Assembly (NCBI RefSeq): GCF_013201075.1
Contig: NZ_CP053708.1
Coordinates: 1,119,501-1,183,500 of the forward strand
Source: Lichenicola cladoniae
GTDB lineage: Bacteria > Pseudomonadota > Alphaproteobacteria > Acetobacterales > Acetobacteraceae
DNA length: 64,000 nt
Direction: 5' to 3'
Position 1 is the stretch's first letter. Every line of letters starts with the position of its first letter. The notes beneath the pieces are model-generated. The model was not told where the DNA came from, did no database searches, and saw only the letters and a list, made by a program, of their open reading frames with translations. Of the stretch, positions 42,752-51,325 are shown one piece after another. Both the position numbers and the translations under genes were made by a program.

Positions 42752-45700
42752 ATGACGCTCCACGTCGCTCTGACGCATCGGACCGCCTATCGCTATGACC
42801 GTCCGATCACGCTCGGGCCGCAGACGATCCGGCTGCGCCCGGCGCCGCACTCCCGCACCCCGGTGCTGTCGTACGCGCTGACCGTCGAGCCGCCCGACCA
42901 TTTCATCAACTGGCAGCAGGACCCGCAGGGCAATTTCCTTGCCCGCGTGGTGTTCCCCGAGCGGGTCACCCAGTTCTCGGTCACGGTCGATCTCGTCGCG
43001 GACATGGCGACGATCAACCCGTTCGACTTCTTTCTCGAGCCGGAAGCCGAGGAATGGCCATTCGCCTACGATCCGGTGCTTCACACCGAACTGGCGCCGT
43101 TCCGTGATGTCGAGGCGCCCGGCCCCGTGCTGAACACGTTGCTCGCGGGGATCTCGCGCGACACGCAGCGAACCGTGCCGATGCTGGTGGCATTGAACGC
43201 GATGCTTCGGGATCGAGTGGATTACATCGTCCGCATGGAGCCGGGCGTCTGGACGCCGGAGCAGACGCTGGCCGAGGGCAGGGGCTCCTGCCGGGACTCG
43301 GCATGGCTGTTCGTGCATGTGGCCCGCAACCTCGGACTGGCGGCACGTTTCGTGTCCGGGTACCTGATCCAGCTCAGGCCCGATCCCGACACCCAGGGCG
43401 AAGGCCCGCAGGGCGCGTCGGCGGATTTCACCGACCTGCATGCCTGGGCCGAGGTCTATCTTCCCGGTGCCGGCTGGATCGGCTTCGACGTCACCTCCGG
43501 CCTTCTGACCGGCGAGGGTCATATCCCGCTCGCGGCAAGTCCGGAACCCGGTTCGGCCGCGCCGATCAGCGGGCTGGTCGAACGAAACGAGGGCACATTC
43601 GAGTTCGAGATGTCGGTCGCCCGGATCGCCGAGAGCCCGCGCACCACTGCGCCCTATCCGGAGCCCACCTGGCAGGCGATCCTTGCCATGGGTGCCTCGG
43701 TCGACCGGGCCCTGTCGGATGGCGACGTCCGGCTGACCATGGGCGGCGAACCGACTTTCATCTCCGCCACCGACATGGATGCGGACGAGTGGAACTCCGA
43801 TGCGCTCGGCCCGACCAAGCGTCCGCTTGCCGGCCGGCTGATCCGCAAGCTGCTCCCGGAATGGTCGCCGGGTGCCGTGCTGCAGTATGCCACCGGCAAG
43901 CACTATCCCGGCGAGCAACTCCCGCGCTGGGCGATCCATGCGATCTGGCGTCGCGACGGCGAGCCGGTCTGGCGCGATGTCTCGCTGCTCGCCTCGGACG
44001 ACGATACCGGCACGGCGACCACGCCCGATGCCGCGCGCTTCGCCCGCGCGCTGGCGGTCGAACTCGGGCTGAACCCGGACCGGGTGCTGCCGGCGTACGA
44101 GGACATCCACTATCACCTCTGGCGAGAGCACCGGCTGCCCGCCAACGTCCTCGTCGAGGATGCCAGGCTTGCCGATCCGCTGGAGCGGGCACGACTGGCA
44201 AGGGTCTATGGCCAAGGACTGACGTCCGAGGTCGGCAGCGTGCTGCCGTTGCACCGGATCGCCGAGGGCAGCTTCCGGACCTGGCAGACCGGTCCGTGGC
44301 TGGTGCGCTCGGACCTGCTGTTCCTGGTGCCCGGCGACAGTGCGATCGGCGTACGCCTGCCGTTGCAAAGCCTGGAATGGATGGAGCCGGGAGCGCTCGA
44401 GACCAGGTTCGAGCGCGACCCCTTCGCACCGGTCGAGCCGCTGCAGGCGGCAGCCGATCCCGTGGCGCAGAGACGAGGGTCTCGTGCCAGCTATGCCGCG
44501 CCAAGCAGGATGGCATCGCCCGGACCCCCGCTCGTGCTGACCGACAGTGCCGATGCCGCCACCAGTATGGAAGAGCTGAGCGGGCAGGCCATGCCACCCC
44601 GCCCTCCGAGCCAGCTTCACACGACGACCCCGCCCGGACCGACGCTGGATGTCATGCGACCGCAGCAGCAGGCCGAGGACAGGCAGTCCGGAGGAGCGGG
44701 CGCCAAGGGCCCGAACGAGGCCGCGCAGCCGGTCCGGACCGCGCTCACCGTCGAGGCGAGGCGGGGACTGATCCATGTGTTCCTGCCGCCGCTGTATCTG
44801 GCCGAGGACTGGCTGGACCTGGTCGCGGCGATCGAGAGCGTGGCTCAGCACGACGGCCGCAAGATCGTGCTCGAAGGGTATGCGCCGCCGCACGATGTCC
44901 GGCTGCAGACCTTCTCGGTCACCCCCGACCCCGGGGTGATCGAGGTCAACGTGCATCCGGCGGTAAACTGGGCCGAGCAGGTCGAGCGCACCGAGCTGCT
45001 GTACCGGATGGCGCGGGGTATCGGGCTCGGGACCGAGAAGTTCCTGCTGGACGGTCGCCATGTCGGCACCGGCGGCGGCAACCACGTGGTGATGGGTGGT
45101 GCCAAGCCGGAAGACAGCCCGTTCCTCCGCCGTCCCGACCTGCTGAAGTCGCTGATCGGCTTCTGGCACAACCATCCCAGCCTGTCGTACCTGTTTTCCG
45201 GCCTGTTCATCGGCCCGACCAGCCAGCATCCGCGGGTGGACGAGGCGCGCCAGGACAGCCTTGCCGAGCTGGAAATCGCGTTCGCGCAGATCGTGCCGGG
45301 CAAGCCGGTGCCGCATTGGCTGGTCGACCGGCTGTTGCGCAACCTGCTGGTCGACATGACCGGCAACACGCACCGGACCGAGTTCTGCATCGACAAGCTG
45401 TATGCACCGGAAAGCAGCTCGGGCCGTCTCGGCCTAGTCGAATTGCGGGCGATGGAAATGCCGCCGCATCCGCAGATGGCGGTGGCCCAGGCACTGCTGT
45501 TGCGGGCTGCCGTGGCCGCGTTCTGGCATACGCCGTACGAACGGACCCTGATCCGCTGGGGCACGCGCCTGCATGACGAGTTCATGCTGCCGCATTTTGT
45601 GGCGCAGGATCTGAAGGATGCCCTCGAGGAGCTGGCCGGCTTCGGCTTCCGGCTCGAGCCGGAATGGTTCGCGCCGCACCATGCTTTCCGGTTCCCGCTC

Positions 45701-46243
45701 GCGGGCAGCGTCACGGTCGATGGCATCACCATCGCGCTGCGCCAGGCGCTGGAGCCCTGGCCGGTGCTGGGCGAGACGCCGGGGATCGGCGGCACGGTGC
45801 GTCACGTCGACAACTCGGTCGAGCGGATCGAGGTCCGTGTCGATGGCTGGGTGGACGAGCGCTACGTGCTCGCCTGCAACGGCGTGGCGGTACCGCTGAC
45901 ACCGACCGCACGGGTGGGCGAGGCGGTGGCCGGGGTCCGGTTCAAGGCGTGGGAGCCGGCCTTCGGGATGCACCCGGTGCTGCCGGCGCAGACCCCGCTG
46001 GTCTTCGACGTGTATGACCGGTGGAGCGGCCGGTCGATCGGCGGGCTGACCCATCACGTGGCGCATCCGGGCGGCCGCAACTACGACACCAGGCCGGTGA
46101 ACGCGTCCGAGGCGGAGGCGCGGCGTCGGGCCCGGTTCCAGCCGTTCGGACACACGCCTGGCCCGATGCAGGAGCCGCTGATCGCGACGTCGAAGGAGCT
46201 TCCCCGCACGCTCGACCTGCGCCGGGTGGCGTTCGGCGCTTGA
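42752..46243 (+). CDS. Transglutaminase-like/DUF2126 fusion protein
   Basis: 1163 residues. The N-terminal third is a bacterial transglutaminase-like cysteine-protease fold, with a beta-rich lead region (about residues 1-100) and the catalytic triad Cys180 (GSCRDSAW), His230 (DLHAWAEVY) and Asp246 (GFDVTSG). The rest matches the large DUF2126 region, whose role is unknown. A linker of about 100 residues rich in Pro, Ser and Gln lies near residues 570-670. Such genes commonly cluster with ATP-grasp and alpha-E proteins, suggesting peptide ligation or modification, but neither partner lies next to this gene. No signal peptide is visible. Confidence 0.85.
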   Translation: MTLHVALTHRTAYRYDRPITLGPQTIRLRPAPHSRTPVLSYALTVEPPDHFINWQQDPQGNFLARVVFPERVTQFSVTVDLVADMATINPFDFFLEPEAEEWPFAYDPVLHTELAPFRDVEAPGPVLNTLLAGISRDTQRTVPMLVALNAMLRDRVDYIVRMEPGVWTPEQTLAEGRGSCRDSAWLFVHVARNLGLAARFVSGYLIQLRPDPDTQGEGPQGASADFTDLHAWAEVYLPGAGWIGFDVTSGLLTGEGHIPLAASPEPGSAAPISGLVERNEGTFEFEMSVARIAESPRTTAPYPEPTWQAILAMGASVDRALSDGDVRLTMGGEPTFISATDMDADEWNSDALGPTKRPLAGRLIRKLLPEWSPGAVLQYATGKHYPGEQLPRWAIHAIWRRDGEPVWRDVSLLASDDDTGTATTPDAARFARALAVELGLNPDRVLPAYEDIHYHLWREHRLPANVLVEDARLADPLERARLARVYGQGLTSEVGSVLPLHRIAEGSFRTWQTGPWLVRSDLLFLVPGDSAIGVRLPLQSLEWMEPGALETRFERDPFAPVEPLQAAADPVAQRRGSRASYAAPSRMASPGPPLVLTDSADAATSMEELSGQAMPPRPPSQLHTTTPPGPTLDVMRPQQQAEDRQSGGAGAKGPNEAAQPVRTALTVEARRGLIHVFLPPLYLAEDWLDLVAAIESVAQHDGRKIVLEGYAPPHDVRLQTFSVTPDPGVIEVNVHPAVNWAEQVERTELLYRMARGIGLGTEKFLLDGRHVGTGGGNHVVMGGAKPEDSPFLRRPDLLKSLIGFWHNHPSLSYLFSGLFIGPTSQHPRVDEARQDSLAELEIAFAQIVPGKPVPHWLVDRLLRNLLVDMTGNTHRTEFCIDKLYAPESSSGRLGLVELRAMEMPPHPQMAVAQALLLRAAVAAFWHTPYERTLIRWGTRLHDEFMLPHFVAQDLKDALEELAGFGFRLEPEWFAPHHAFRFPLAGSVTVDGITIALRQALEPWPVLGETPGIGGTVRHVDNSVERIEVRVDGWVDERYVLACNGVAVPLTPTARVGEAVAGVRFKAWEPAFGMHPVLPAQTPLVFDVYDRWSGRSIGGLTHHVAHPGGRNYDTRPVNASEAEARRRARFQPFGHTPGPMQEPLIATSKELPRTLDLRRVAFGA

Positions 46244-46254
46244 CGGTCGGATGT

Positions 46255-46278
46255 CCCGGGGGACGATAGTCTCCCGGG
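46255..46278 (+). other. Hairpin between the DUF2126 and SPFH genes
   Basis: A 10-bp stem (CCCGGGGGAC with GTCTCCCGGG, one G-U pair) closed by a GATA loop starts 12 bases after the stop. No T-run follows. It could be an end-of-message stabiliser or a weak terminator. Confidence 0.5.
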
Positions 46279-46312
46279 CACGTTGTGACACGAAGCCCGT
46301 GGAGATCGCGCC

Positions 46313-47185
46313 GTGAACGCCCCGCCCGTCGTCTACCTGTTCTCGTTCCTTCTGGCTGCCGGTGCGGCCGGGCTGATCTCCCTCCGCCACGACGCCACAA
46401 ACGTGCTGGCGGGCCTGCTGGTGATCATGGCGCTGCTTTTGCCGGCCTGGCTCAAGATGGTCGGCCAGTGGCAGCGGGCGGTGGTGCTGCGGCTGGGTCG
46501 GTTTCGCGGCGTGCGCGGCCCGGGATTGTTCTTCCTGATCCCGTTCATCGAGACCATCCAGACGCTGGTCGACATGCGCATCCGCACCACCGAGATCCGG
46601 GCCGAGGAGGCGTTGACGCGCGACACGGTCTCGATCGCCATGGATGCGATCGTGTTCTGGCGGGTGATCGATGCAGCCAAGGCCGCCCTGGAGATCGACG
46701 ATTTCCGGCTGGCGGTGGAGCGCGTCGCGCAGACGTCCCTGCGTGAGATGATCGGCACGCACGACCTGTCGCGGCTGCTGTCGGATCGCCAGGTGGCGGA
46801 CCAGGAACTGCAGCGCGCCATCGGTGCGAAGACGGTCAGCTGGGGCGTGACCATCACCTCGGTCGAGATCAAGGATATCGGCATCCCGGCTTCGTTGCAG
46901 GACGCGATGAGCCGGCAGGCGCAGGCCGAGCGGGAGAAGCAGGCGCGCGAGACGCTGGCCTCGGCGGAAGTGGGCGTGGCGCGGCAGGTCAGGGAGGCGG
47001 CGCTGATCTACGCGTCCGATCCGATCGCCCTGAAGCTGCGGCAGATGAACCTGGTGTACGAGATGAACAAGGAGCGTGGCACCACGATCATCATCCCGAG
47101 CGACCTCGCCTCGGCGCTGGGCCAGCTGTTCACGCGCGATATCGCGCCGCCCCAGCCTGATCCGGGGCCGGGCGCACCCATATAA
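46313..47185 (+). CDS. SPFH/stomatin-like membrane protein (slipin)
   Basis: 290 residues, GTG start. Two hydrophobic segments span about residues 6-50. An SPFH (band 7) domain follows: QWQRAVVLRLGRFRGVRGPG, then VSIAMDAIVFWRV and RQVADQELQRAIGAKTVSWG. A coiled-coil EREKQARETLASAEV lies before the tail. Proteins of this family oligomerise into rings at membranes and control proteases or lipid domains. The usual NfeD partner is not adjacent. The next gene begins 5 bp after the stop. Confidence 0.87.
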   Translation: MNAPPVVYLFSFLLAAGAAGLISLRHDATNVLAGLLVIMALLLPAWLKMVGQWQRAVVLRLGRFRGVRGPGLFFLIPFIETIQTLVDMRIRTTEIRAEEALTRDTVSIAMDAIVFWRVIDAAKAALEIDDFRLAVERVAQTSLREMIGTHDLSRLLSDRQVADQELQRAIGAKTVSWGVTITSVEIKDIGIPASLQDAMSRQAQAEREKQARETLASAEVGVARQVREAALIYASDPIALKLRQMNLVYEMNKERGTTIIIPSDLASALGQLFTRDIAPPQPDPGPGAPI

Positions 47186-47190
47186 ACCCT

Positions 47191-47973
47191 ATGGATAGAC
47201 TGGATGCTTTGCCGTTCCTACGTGTCATCGATCTGGAGACGACCGGGAACAGTTTCACCGATGGCGGCGTGGTCGAGATCGGTTGGCAGGATGTGGGCTC
47301 GGACGGGCAGGGCGGCTGGACGCTGACGGGATCGCCCGGAGCGATCCTGATCGATCCGGGTAACCCGATCAGCCCGGCGACCGCTGCGATCCACCACATC
47401 ATCGACGAGGACGTGGCAGGTGCGCCGCGCTGGCAGCACGCCGCACCGGATGTGCTTCGGGCAGCCCCGGGACCGGCGCCGCGGGCGCTGGCGGCGCACC
47501 GCTCGAGTTTCGAGCAGCGCTGGTGCGTGCCGGCAATGACCGGCGGGCTGCCGTGGATCTGCACCTACAAGTGCGCGCTGCGGATCTGGCCCGATGCTCC
47601 CGGCCATTCCAACCAGGGCCTGCGCTACTGGCGGCGTCCGGCGGGCATGGACCGGGCAACGGGGCTGCCGGCGCATCGGGCCGGGCCGGATGCCTACGTC
47701 ACGGCGTTCCATCTGCGCGACATGCTGGCGGTGGCGTCGCTGGAGCAGTTGCTGCTCTGGTCGGCCGAGCCCGCGCTGCTGGTCAAGGTGCCCTACGGCC
47801 GGTTGCGTGGCCGTCGCCTTGCAGACATGTCAAGCGAGGATCTGGAGAGCCTGCTGGCGGGCGAGCGCGTGGACGCCGAAATCGCGTTCTCCGCACGCCA
47901 CCATCTCGCGCTACGATGCGCCGACGTGCCGCCCGCTTCGTCGCCGGATACGAGGAACGACCTGCTGATCTGA
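47191..47973 (+). CDS. DEDDh-type 3'-5' exonuclease
   Basis: 260 residues. The exonuclease I motif is VIDLETTG (Asp14, Glu16). The ExoIII motif is HRAGPDAYV (His162, Asp167). In motif II the usual Asp position reads Glu108 (AAHRSSFEQR), a conservative change. A C-terminal module, VPYGRLRGRRLADMSSEDL, is like the extra domain of ExoX-type enzymes. It would degrade DNA or RNA ends in repair or turnover. It is convergent with the metallopeptidase gene, with 15 bp between the stops. Confidence 0.83.
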   Translation: MDRLDALPFLRVIDLETTGNSFTDGGVVEIGWQDVGSDGQGGWTLTGSPGAILIDPGNPISPATAAIHHIIDEDVAGAPRWQHAAPDVLRAAPGPAPRALAAHRSSFEQRWCVPAMTGGLPWICTYKCALRIWPDAPGHSNQGLRYWRRPAGMDRATGLPAHRAGPDAYVTAFHLRDMLAVASLEQLLLWSAEPALLVKVPYGRLRGRRLADMSSEDLESLLAGERVDAEIAFSARHHLALRCADVPPASSPDTRNDLLI

Positions 47974-47988
47974 TCGTCCCCGGCCAGA

Positions 47989-49062
47989 TCAGGCCGCGCC
48001 GGGCTGGTCGTGCAGCATCGTGTGGATGAAGCCGAGCTTCTCCCGCACCAGGCGGGAGATCACGAACGGATACAGGTCGGACAGCCCCATGCTGCGGTTC
48101 AGGCTGTTCATCGCGAACACCAGCGGCACCCACTGGTCGATGATCCGGTCCATGCTGATGGCGGCATACGGATCGATGGCGATTTCGACCTCCAGCCCCT
48201 CGGCGTGCGGCACCGTCGGTTTCACGTCCAGCCCGAAGGCGCTGGCGGTCTCCAGCGTGTCCATGATGTGCAGGTAGTGCGCCCAGGTCTCGGCGAAATC
48301 CTCCCACGGATGGCTGGTCGCATACGCGCTGATGGTGCGCTCCTGCCAGTCCGGCGCCGGGCCGTTGGCGTAGTGCCGTTTCAGCGCCTGCGCATAGTCG
48401 GCGCGCTCGTCGCCGAACAGGCTCCGGAAGGCTCCAACCCGGTTCTGATCGCGCACCAGCCGGTCCCAGATCCAGTGCCCGACCTCATGGCGGAAATGTC
48501 CGAGCAGGGTGCGGTAGGTCTCGTGCATCCGGTGACGCATCTCCTCGCGGTGTGCGTCGTCGGCTTCCTGCACATTGATGGTGATGACGCCGTCCTCGTG
48601 CCCGGTCAGGATCTTCGGCCCTCCCGGCAGCGGGTCGAGGAAGTCGAACACCAGACCCTCGGCAGGGTCGTCGATCCGGTTCGGCAGCGGGATGCCGAGC
48701 CGGATCAGCGAATAGAACAGCCGGTGCTTGGCAATCTCGAGGCGCTGCCAGAGCAGCACGGTATGGTCGTTGCCGAGGCCGGGGATGATCCGGTTATGGC
48801 GGCAGGCAGCGCAATAGGTCTCGGCCGCTTCCGCATCGACCAGCCAGTTGCAGGCGTCCCGTCCGGCATTCTCGCAAAGCCGCACCCGCGCGTTGGCCGC
48901 CCCCATCGCCTCGTATACGTCGGTGCTGCCGTCTCCGGTAATGATCAGTGCCGAGATCGTTGCCTGATGCGGCAGGTAGCCGAGCGCCATGCCACACTGA
49001 TCGCAGAAGCGGTTTTCGAAGAACAGCAGGTTGCCGCAGTTCTGGCAGTTGAACAGCTTCAT
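47989..49062 (-). CDS. Zinc-ribbon putative metallopeptidase (Peptidase_Mx type)
   Basis: 357 residues from ATG 49062 (MKLFNCQNCGNLLFFENRFC). Two CxxC pairs (Cys6/9 and Cys20/23) form a zinc ribbon; further Cys residues at 63, 71, 84 and 87 may form a second site. The catalytic motif is HEVGH (residues 192-196), followed by WEDFAETWAHYLHI with a possible third ligand. Proteins of this class often lie near transglutaminase/DUF2126 clusters, which agrees with the gene at 42752. The substrate is unknown. Confidence 0.85.
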   Translation of the reverse strand: MKLFNCQNCGNLLFFENRFCDQCGMALGYLPHQATISALIITGDGSTDVYEAMGAANARVRLCENAGRDACNWLVDAEAAETYCAACRHNRIIPGLGNDHTVLLWQRLEIAKHRLFYSLIRLGIPLPNRIDDPAEGLVFDFLDPLPGGPKILTGHEDGVITINVQEADDAHREEMRHRMHETYRTLLGHFRHEVGHWIWDRLVRDQNRVGAFRSLFGDERADYAQALKRHYANGPAPDWQERTISAYATSHPWEDFAETWAHYLHIMDTLETASAFGLDVKPTVPHAEGLEVEIAIDPYAAISMDRIIDQWVPLVFAMNSLNRSMGLSDLYPFVISRLVREKLGFIHTMLHDQPGAA

Positions 49063-49254
49063 CGGGTCATCCTGGCGGGCTGCGGATGCCGCGTCATGCT
49101 GAATAACGCACCGGCAGGACGCCGGGTCCCGTATTGCGCCGGTTGCAGAACCGGGCGCCAATCCGCAACCACGCGCATCCAACCGGCGGCTGGCGCGTTG
49201 GCGCGCCCAAGAGGTCGATCAATCATGGTCGGCACGAAGTGAGAGTATCAGTAC

Positions 49255-49509
49255 ATGGTCGACACAAATCGTATCGAAGGCGCAGCCAAGGACACGGTCG
49301 GCAAGCTGCAGGACGGCATGGGCGGTCTTCTGGGCGATTCCGCGACGCAGGCCAAAGGCAAGGTCAAGCAGGTCACCGGCCAGGCGCAGGGTTATTACGG
49401 CGACACGCTCGACAGCGTGCGTGACGCCACCTCGGACCAGCCGCTGATCGCGATCGCGGTCGCGACGGCGATCGGCTTCGTTCTCGGCGCGCTGATCGCC
49501 CGTCGCTGA
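49255..49509 (+). CDS. CsbD-like protein with C-terminal membrane anchor
   Basis: 84 residues. The N-terminal half (NRIEGAAKDTVGKLQDG, KGKVKQVTGQAQ) is CsbD-like. The C-terminal part (PLIAIAVATAIGFVLGALIARR) is a single membrane helix ending in Arg-Arg, as in DUF883/YqjD proteins. Related genes are induced by envelope or osmotic stress; no stress promoter could be confirmed here. The ATG is at 49255. Confidence 0.85.
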   Translation: MVDTNRIEGAAKDTVGKLQDGMGGLLGDSATQAKGKVKQVTGQAQGYYGDTLDSVRDATSDQPLIAIAVATAIGFVLGALIARR

Positions 49510-49634
49510 TCGCACCCGACCCATCCAACATGTGGCGCCGGTCGTTCGGGTAGCGAAGCAATCGACGCAACCGTCGAACTGCAATGACGTTTCAGAACGA
49601 CCGAACCGCTCAACAACCGTAGCTAGGGTGCCCC

Positions 49635-49808
49635 ATGCTTAAGCTTGCATTGCTTTTCCTGGTGATCTCGATCATCGCCGGCATCTTCGGCTTCACCGGT
49701 ATTTCCGCCGGGACCGCCGCGATTGCCAAGACCCTGTTCTTTATTGCCATCGTGATTTTCGTCGTCCTGCTCATCATCGGCCTGATGGCCGGCAAGGCGA
49801 TATTCTAG
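49635..49808 (+). CDS. DUF1328 small membrane protein (YtjA family)
   Basis: 57 residues: [20 protein letters not shown] begins the protein, then a short Gly/Ala turn ([12 protein letters not shown]) and a second membrane helix ending GLMAGKAIF. Two helices with a glycine-rich turn are the DUF1328 pattern. The function is unknown. It probably belongs with the CsbD-like gene 125 bp upstream, and a strong terminator follows. Confidence 0.87.
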   Translation: MLKLALLFLVISIIAGIFGFTGISAGTAAIAKTLFFIAIVIFVVLLIIGLMAGKAIF

Positions 49809-49829
49809 ATCGGCGCATTCGCTGCGCTC

Positions 49830-49861
49830 GGCCCGGTATCGCAGGATACCGGGCCTTTTTT
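49830..49861 (+). terminator. Rho-independent terminator after the DUF1328 gene
   Basis: A perfect 11-bp stem (GGCCCGGTATC/GATACCGGGCC) with a GCAG loop is followed by six T residues. It lies 21 bp after the DUF1328 stop. The decayed glycerate kinase on the other strand ends 18 bp further on. Confidence 0.94.
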
Positions 49862-49878
49862 ATGTCCGCACCACCGCC

Positions 49879-50680
49879 TTACCGGTCGATCAGGATGGCC
49901 CGGAAATCATTGACGTTGGTGCGGGTCGGACCGGTCACGAACAGCGCCCCGATCTGCTCGAATGCATTGCCGGATGAGTGTCCGGCCAGATCCTGCCCGG
50001 GGTCGATGCCCGCCTGCCGCGACCGGGTCACGGTTCCACTATCGATGAAGGCGCCGGCCCCGTCGTTGGCCCCGTCGATCCCGTCGGCATCGGCGCTCAC
50101 CAGAGCGAAGTCGGTGTTGCGGCCAACCGGCCGCATGGCCCGGTCACGGTAACGGTCGTTTCGCCACCGGACAGCAGCAGGGTGATCAGCCGGGCAGCTG
50201 CCACCGGCCGCGCGAGGCGCAGGCCCTTGATGCCCGAAACATGCTTGCGAAACAGGTTCATGTCCGAGATCGGCAGTCCGCTGCCAGCAAGCTACGGTTG
50301 AACGCCTGCTCGTCGTCCAGCGTCAGGTCCCCGGCCGGTGCCGGCAGCAGCGCCGAGCTGCCGCCGGAAATCAGCGCGACTATCAATTCGTCGGCGGTCA
50401 GGCCGGACACGAAGCCGAGCAGCTGTCGCGACGCGGCCAGGCCAGCCTCGTCCGGCACCGGGTGGGCGGCCTCCAGCACCCGGATGCGGCGGTACGGCAC
50501 GCCGTAGCGGGTGACCACGAGGCCTTCCGGCGGATGCGGCCATGCATCGTCGAACGCCTGCGCCATGGCGGCCGCTCCCTCGCCGGCGCCGATGACGATG
50601 GTGCGACCGCGCGGCGGATCGGGCAGCCAGGCCGGAACGATCCGCGCCGGGTCCGGAGCGGCGACGGATGTCTCGAACAC
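49879..50680 (-). pseudogene. Decayed glycerate 2-kinase (MOFRL family)
   Basis: Three out-of-frame pieces, in order on the minus strand, together resemble a MOFRL glycerate kinase. Piece 1 (about 50680-50290) has RTIVIGAGEGAAAMAQAF, LVVTRYGVPYRR and LISGGSSALLPAPAGDLTL. Piece 2 (about 50290-50140) has SGLPISDMNLFRKHVSGIKG and then LLLSGGETTVTVTGP. Piece 3 (50136-49879) has ALVSADADGIDGANDGAGAF and ends VTGPTRTNVNDFRAILI. At least two frameshifts are visible. About 150 residues are missing between the middle blocks and a smaller gap lies in the C-terminal domain. The N-terminus is also short. It would have phosphorylated D-glycerate. Confidence 0.87.
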
Positions 50681-50789
50681 CTATGTAATCAGCAGCCTGG
50701 GCTCGGCGACGCTCATGGTCCCCGTGGTCGCGTACTAGGTCTGCCGGATGCAGAGTGCCGGGCCTGCACACGGACGCACGCTTCAGGCG

Positions 50790-51299
50790 CTACTCGAAAC
50801 GGCAGGGTTTCCCGGTCTGTGGGAGGTCCATCATCTGGACGATCATCAACGATACCGGGACGGAGCCCGGATTGCGGGCCAGGTGACCCTTGTGCCCGGC
50901 CGCGTCCGCCCTGGCGTGCTGGTCTTCGCCCACGACGATTTCGCCGGGACCGACGGTCGCCTGGCTGCCGTCCATCGCCTGCACGAACCAGGTGCCGCTG
51001 ACCGGCATGATCCACTGTATCGCCGGGTTCTCGTGCCAGCCACTCACCCAGCCCGGCGGCTCGACATGGTTCAGGATGGTTTTGGCGCCGGCCTGCTGCC
51101 GATCCCGCCACTCGGGCGTCGCCGGTTTCGAGACACTTTCGAGCGCGAAACGATGCAGCTTGCAGCGCGTCAGGTGGCTGATGCCGGCGCTGTCGGTCCA
51201 GTTGTCCCAGTAGGGGATCTCAGGCGTCGCTGCAGGTGCAATGCGGGTCGTTGCCACGAGCAGCAGGCCCGTGGCGACCGCACCGATCATCCGCCGCAT
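50790..51299 (-). CDS. Exported cupin-domain protein
   Basis: 169 residues from ATG 51299, chosen because translation then begins with a signal peptide (MRRMIGAVATGLLLVATTR, cleavage near APAA). The mature protein has IPYWDNWTDSAGISHLTRC and a cupin-like core WHENPAIQWIMPVSGTWFV, then GPGEIVVGEDQHARADAAG with metal-type His and Glu residues. It is probably periplasmic. It is the gene after the Tat-exported aldo/keto reductase (26 bp spacer). No enzymatic role can be assigned. Confidence 0.72.
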   Translation of the reverse strand: MRRMIGAVATGLLLVATTRIAPAATPEIPYWDNWTDSAGISHLTRCKLHRFALESVSKPATPEWRDRQQAGAKTILNHVEPPGWVSGWHENPAIQWIMPVSGTWFVQAMDGSQATVGPGEIVVGEDQHARADAAGHKGHLARNPGSVPVSLMIVQMMDLPQTGKPCRFE

Positions 51300-51325
51300 G
51301 GGCCGCTCACCGGCGCAGCCCGGTT

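Noticed and set aside
42377-45373. Minus-strand frame of nearly 1000 codons opposite rplQ and the DUF2126 gene
   Set aside because: The forward genes have recognisable domains and motifs throughout; the reverse translation has none.
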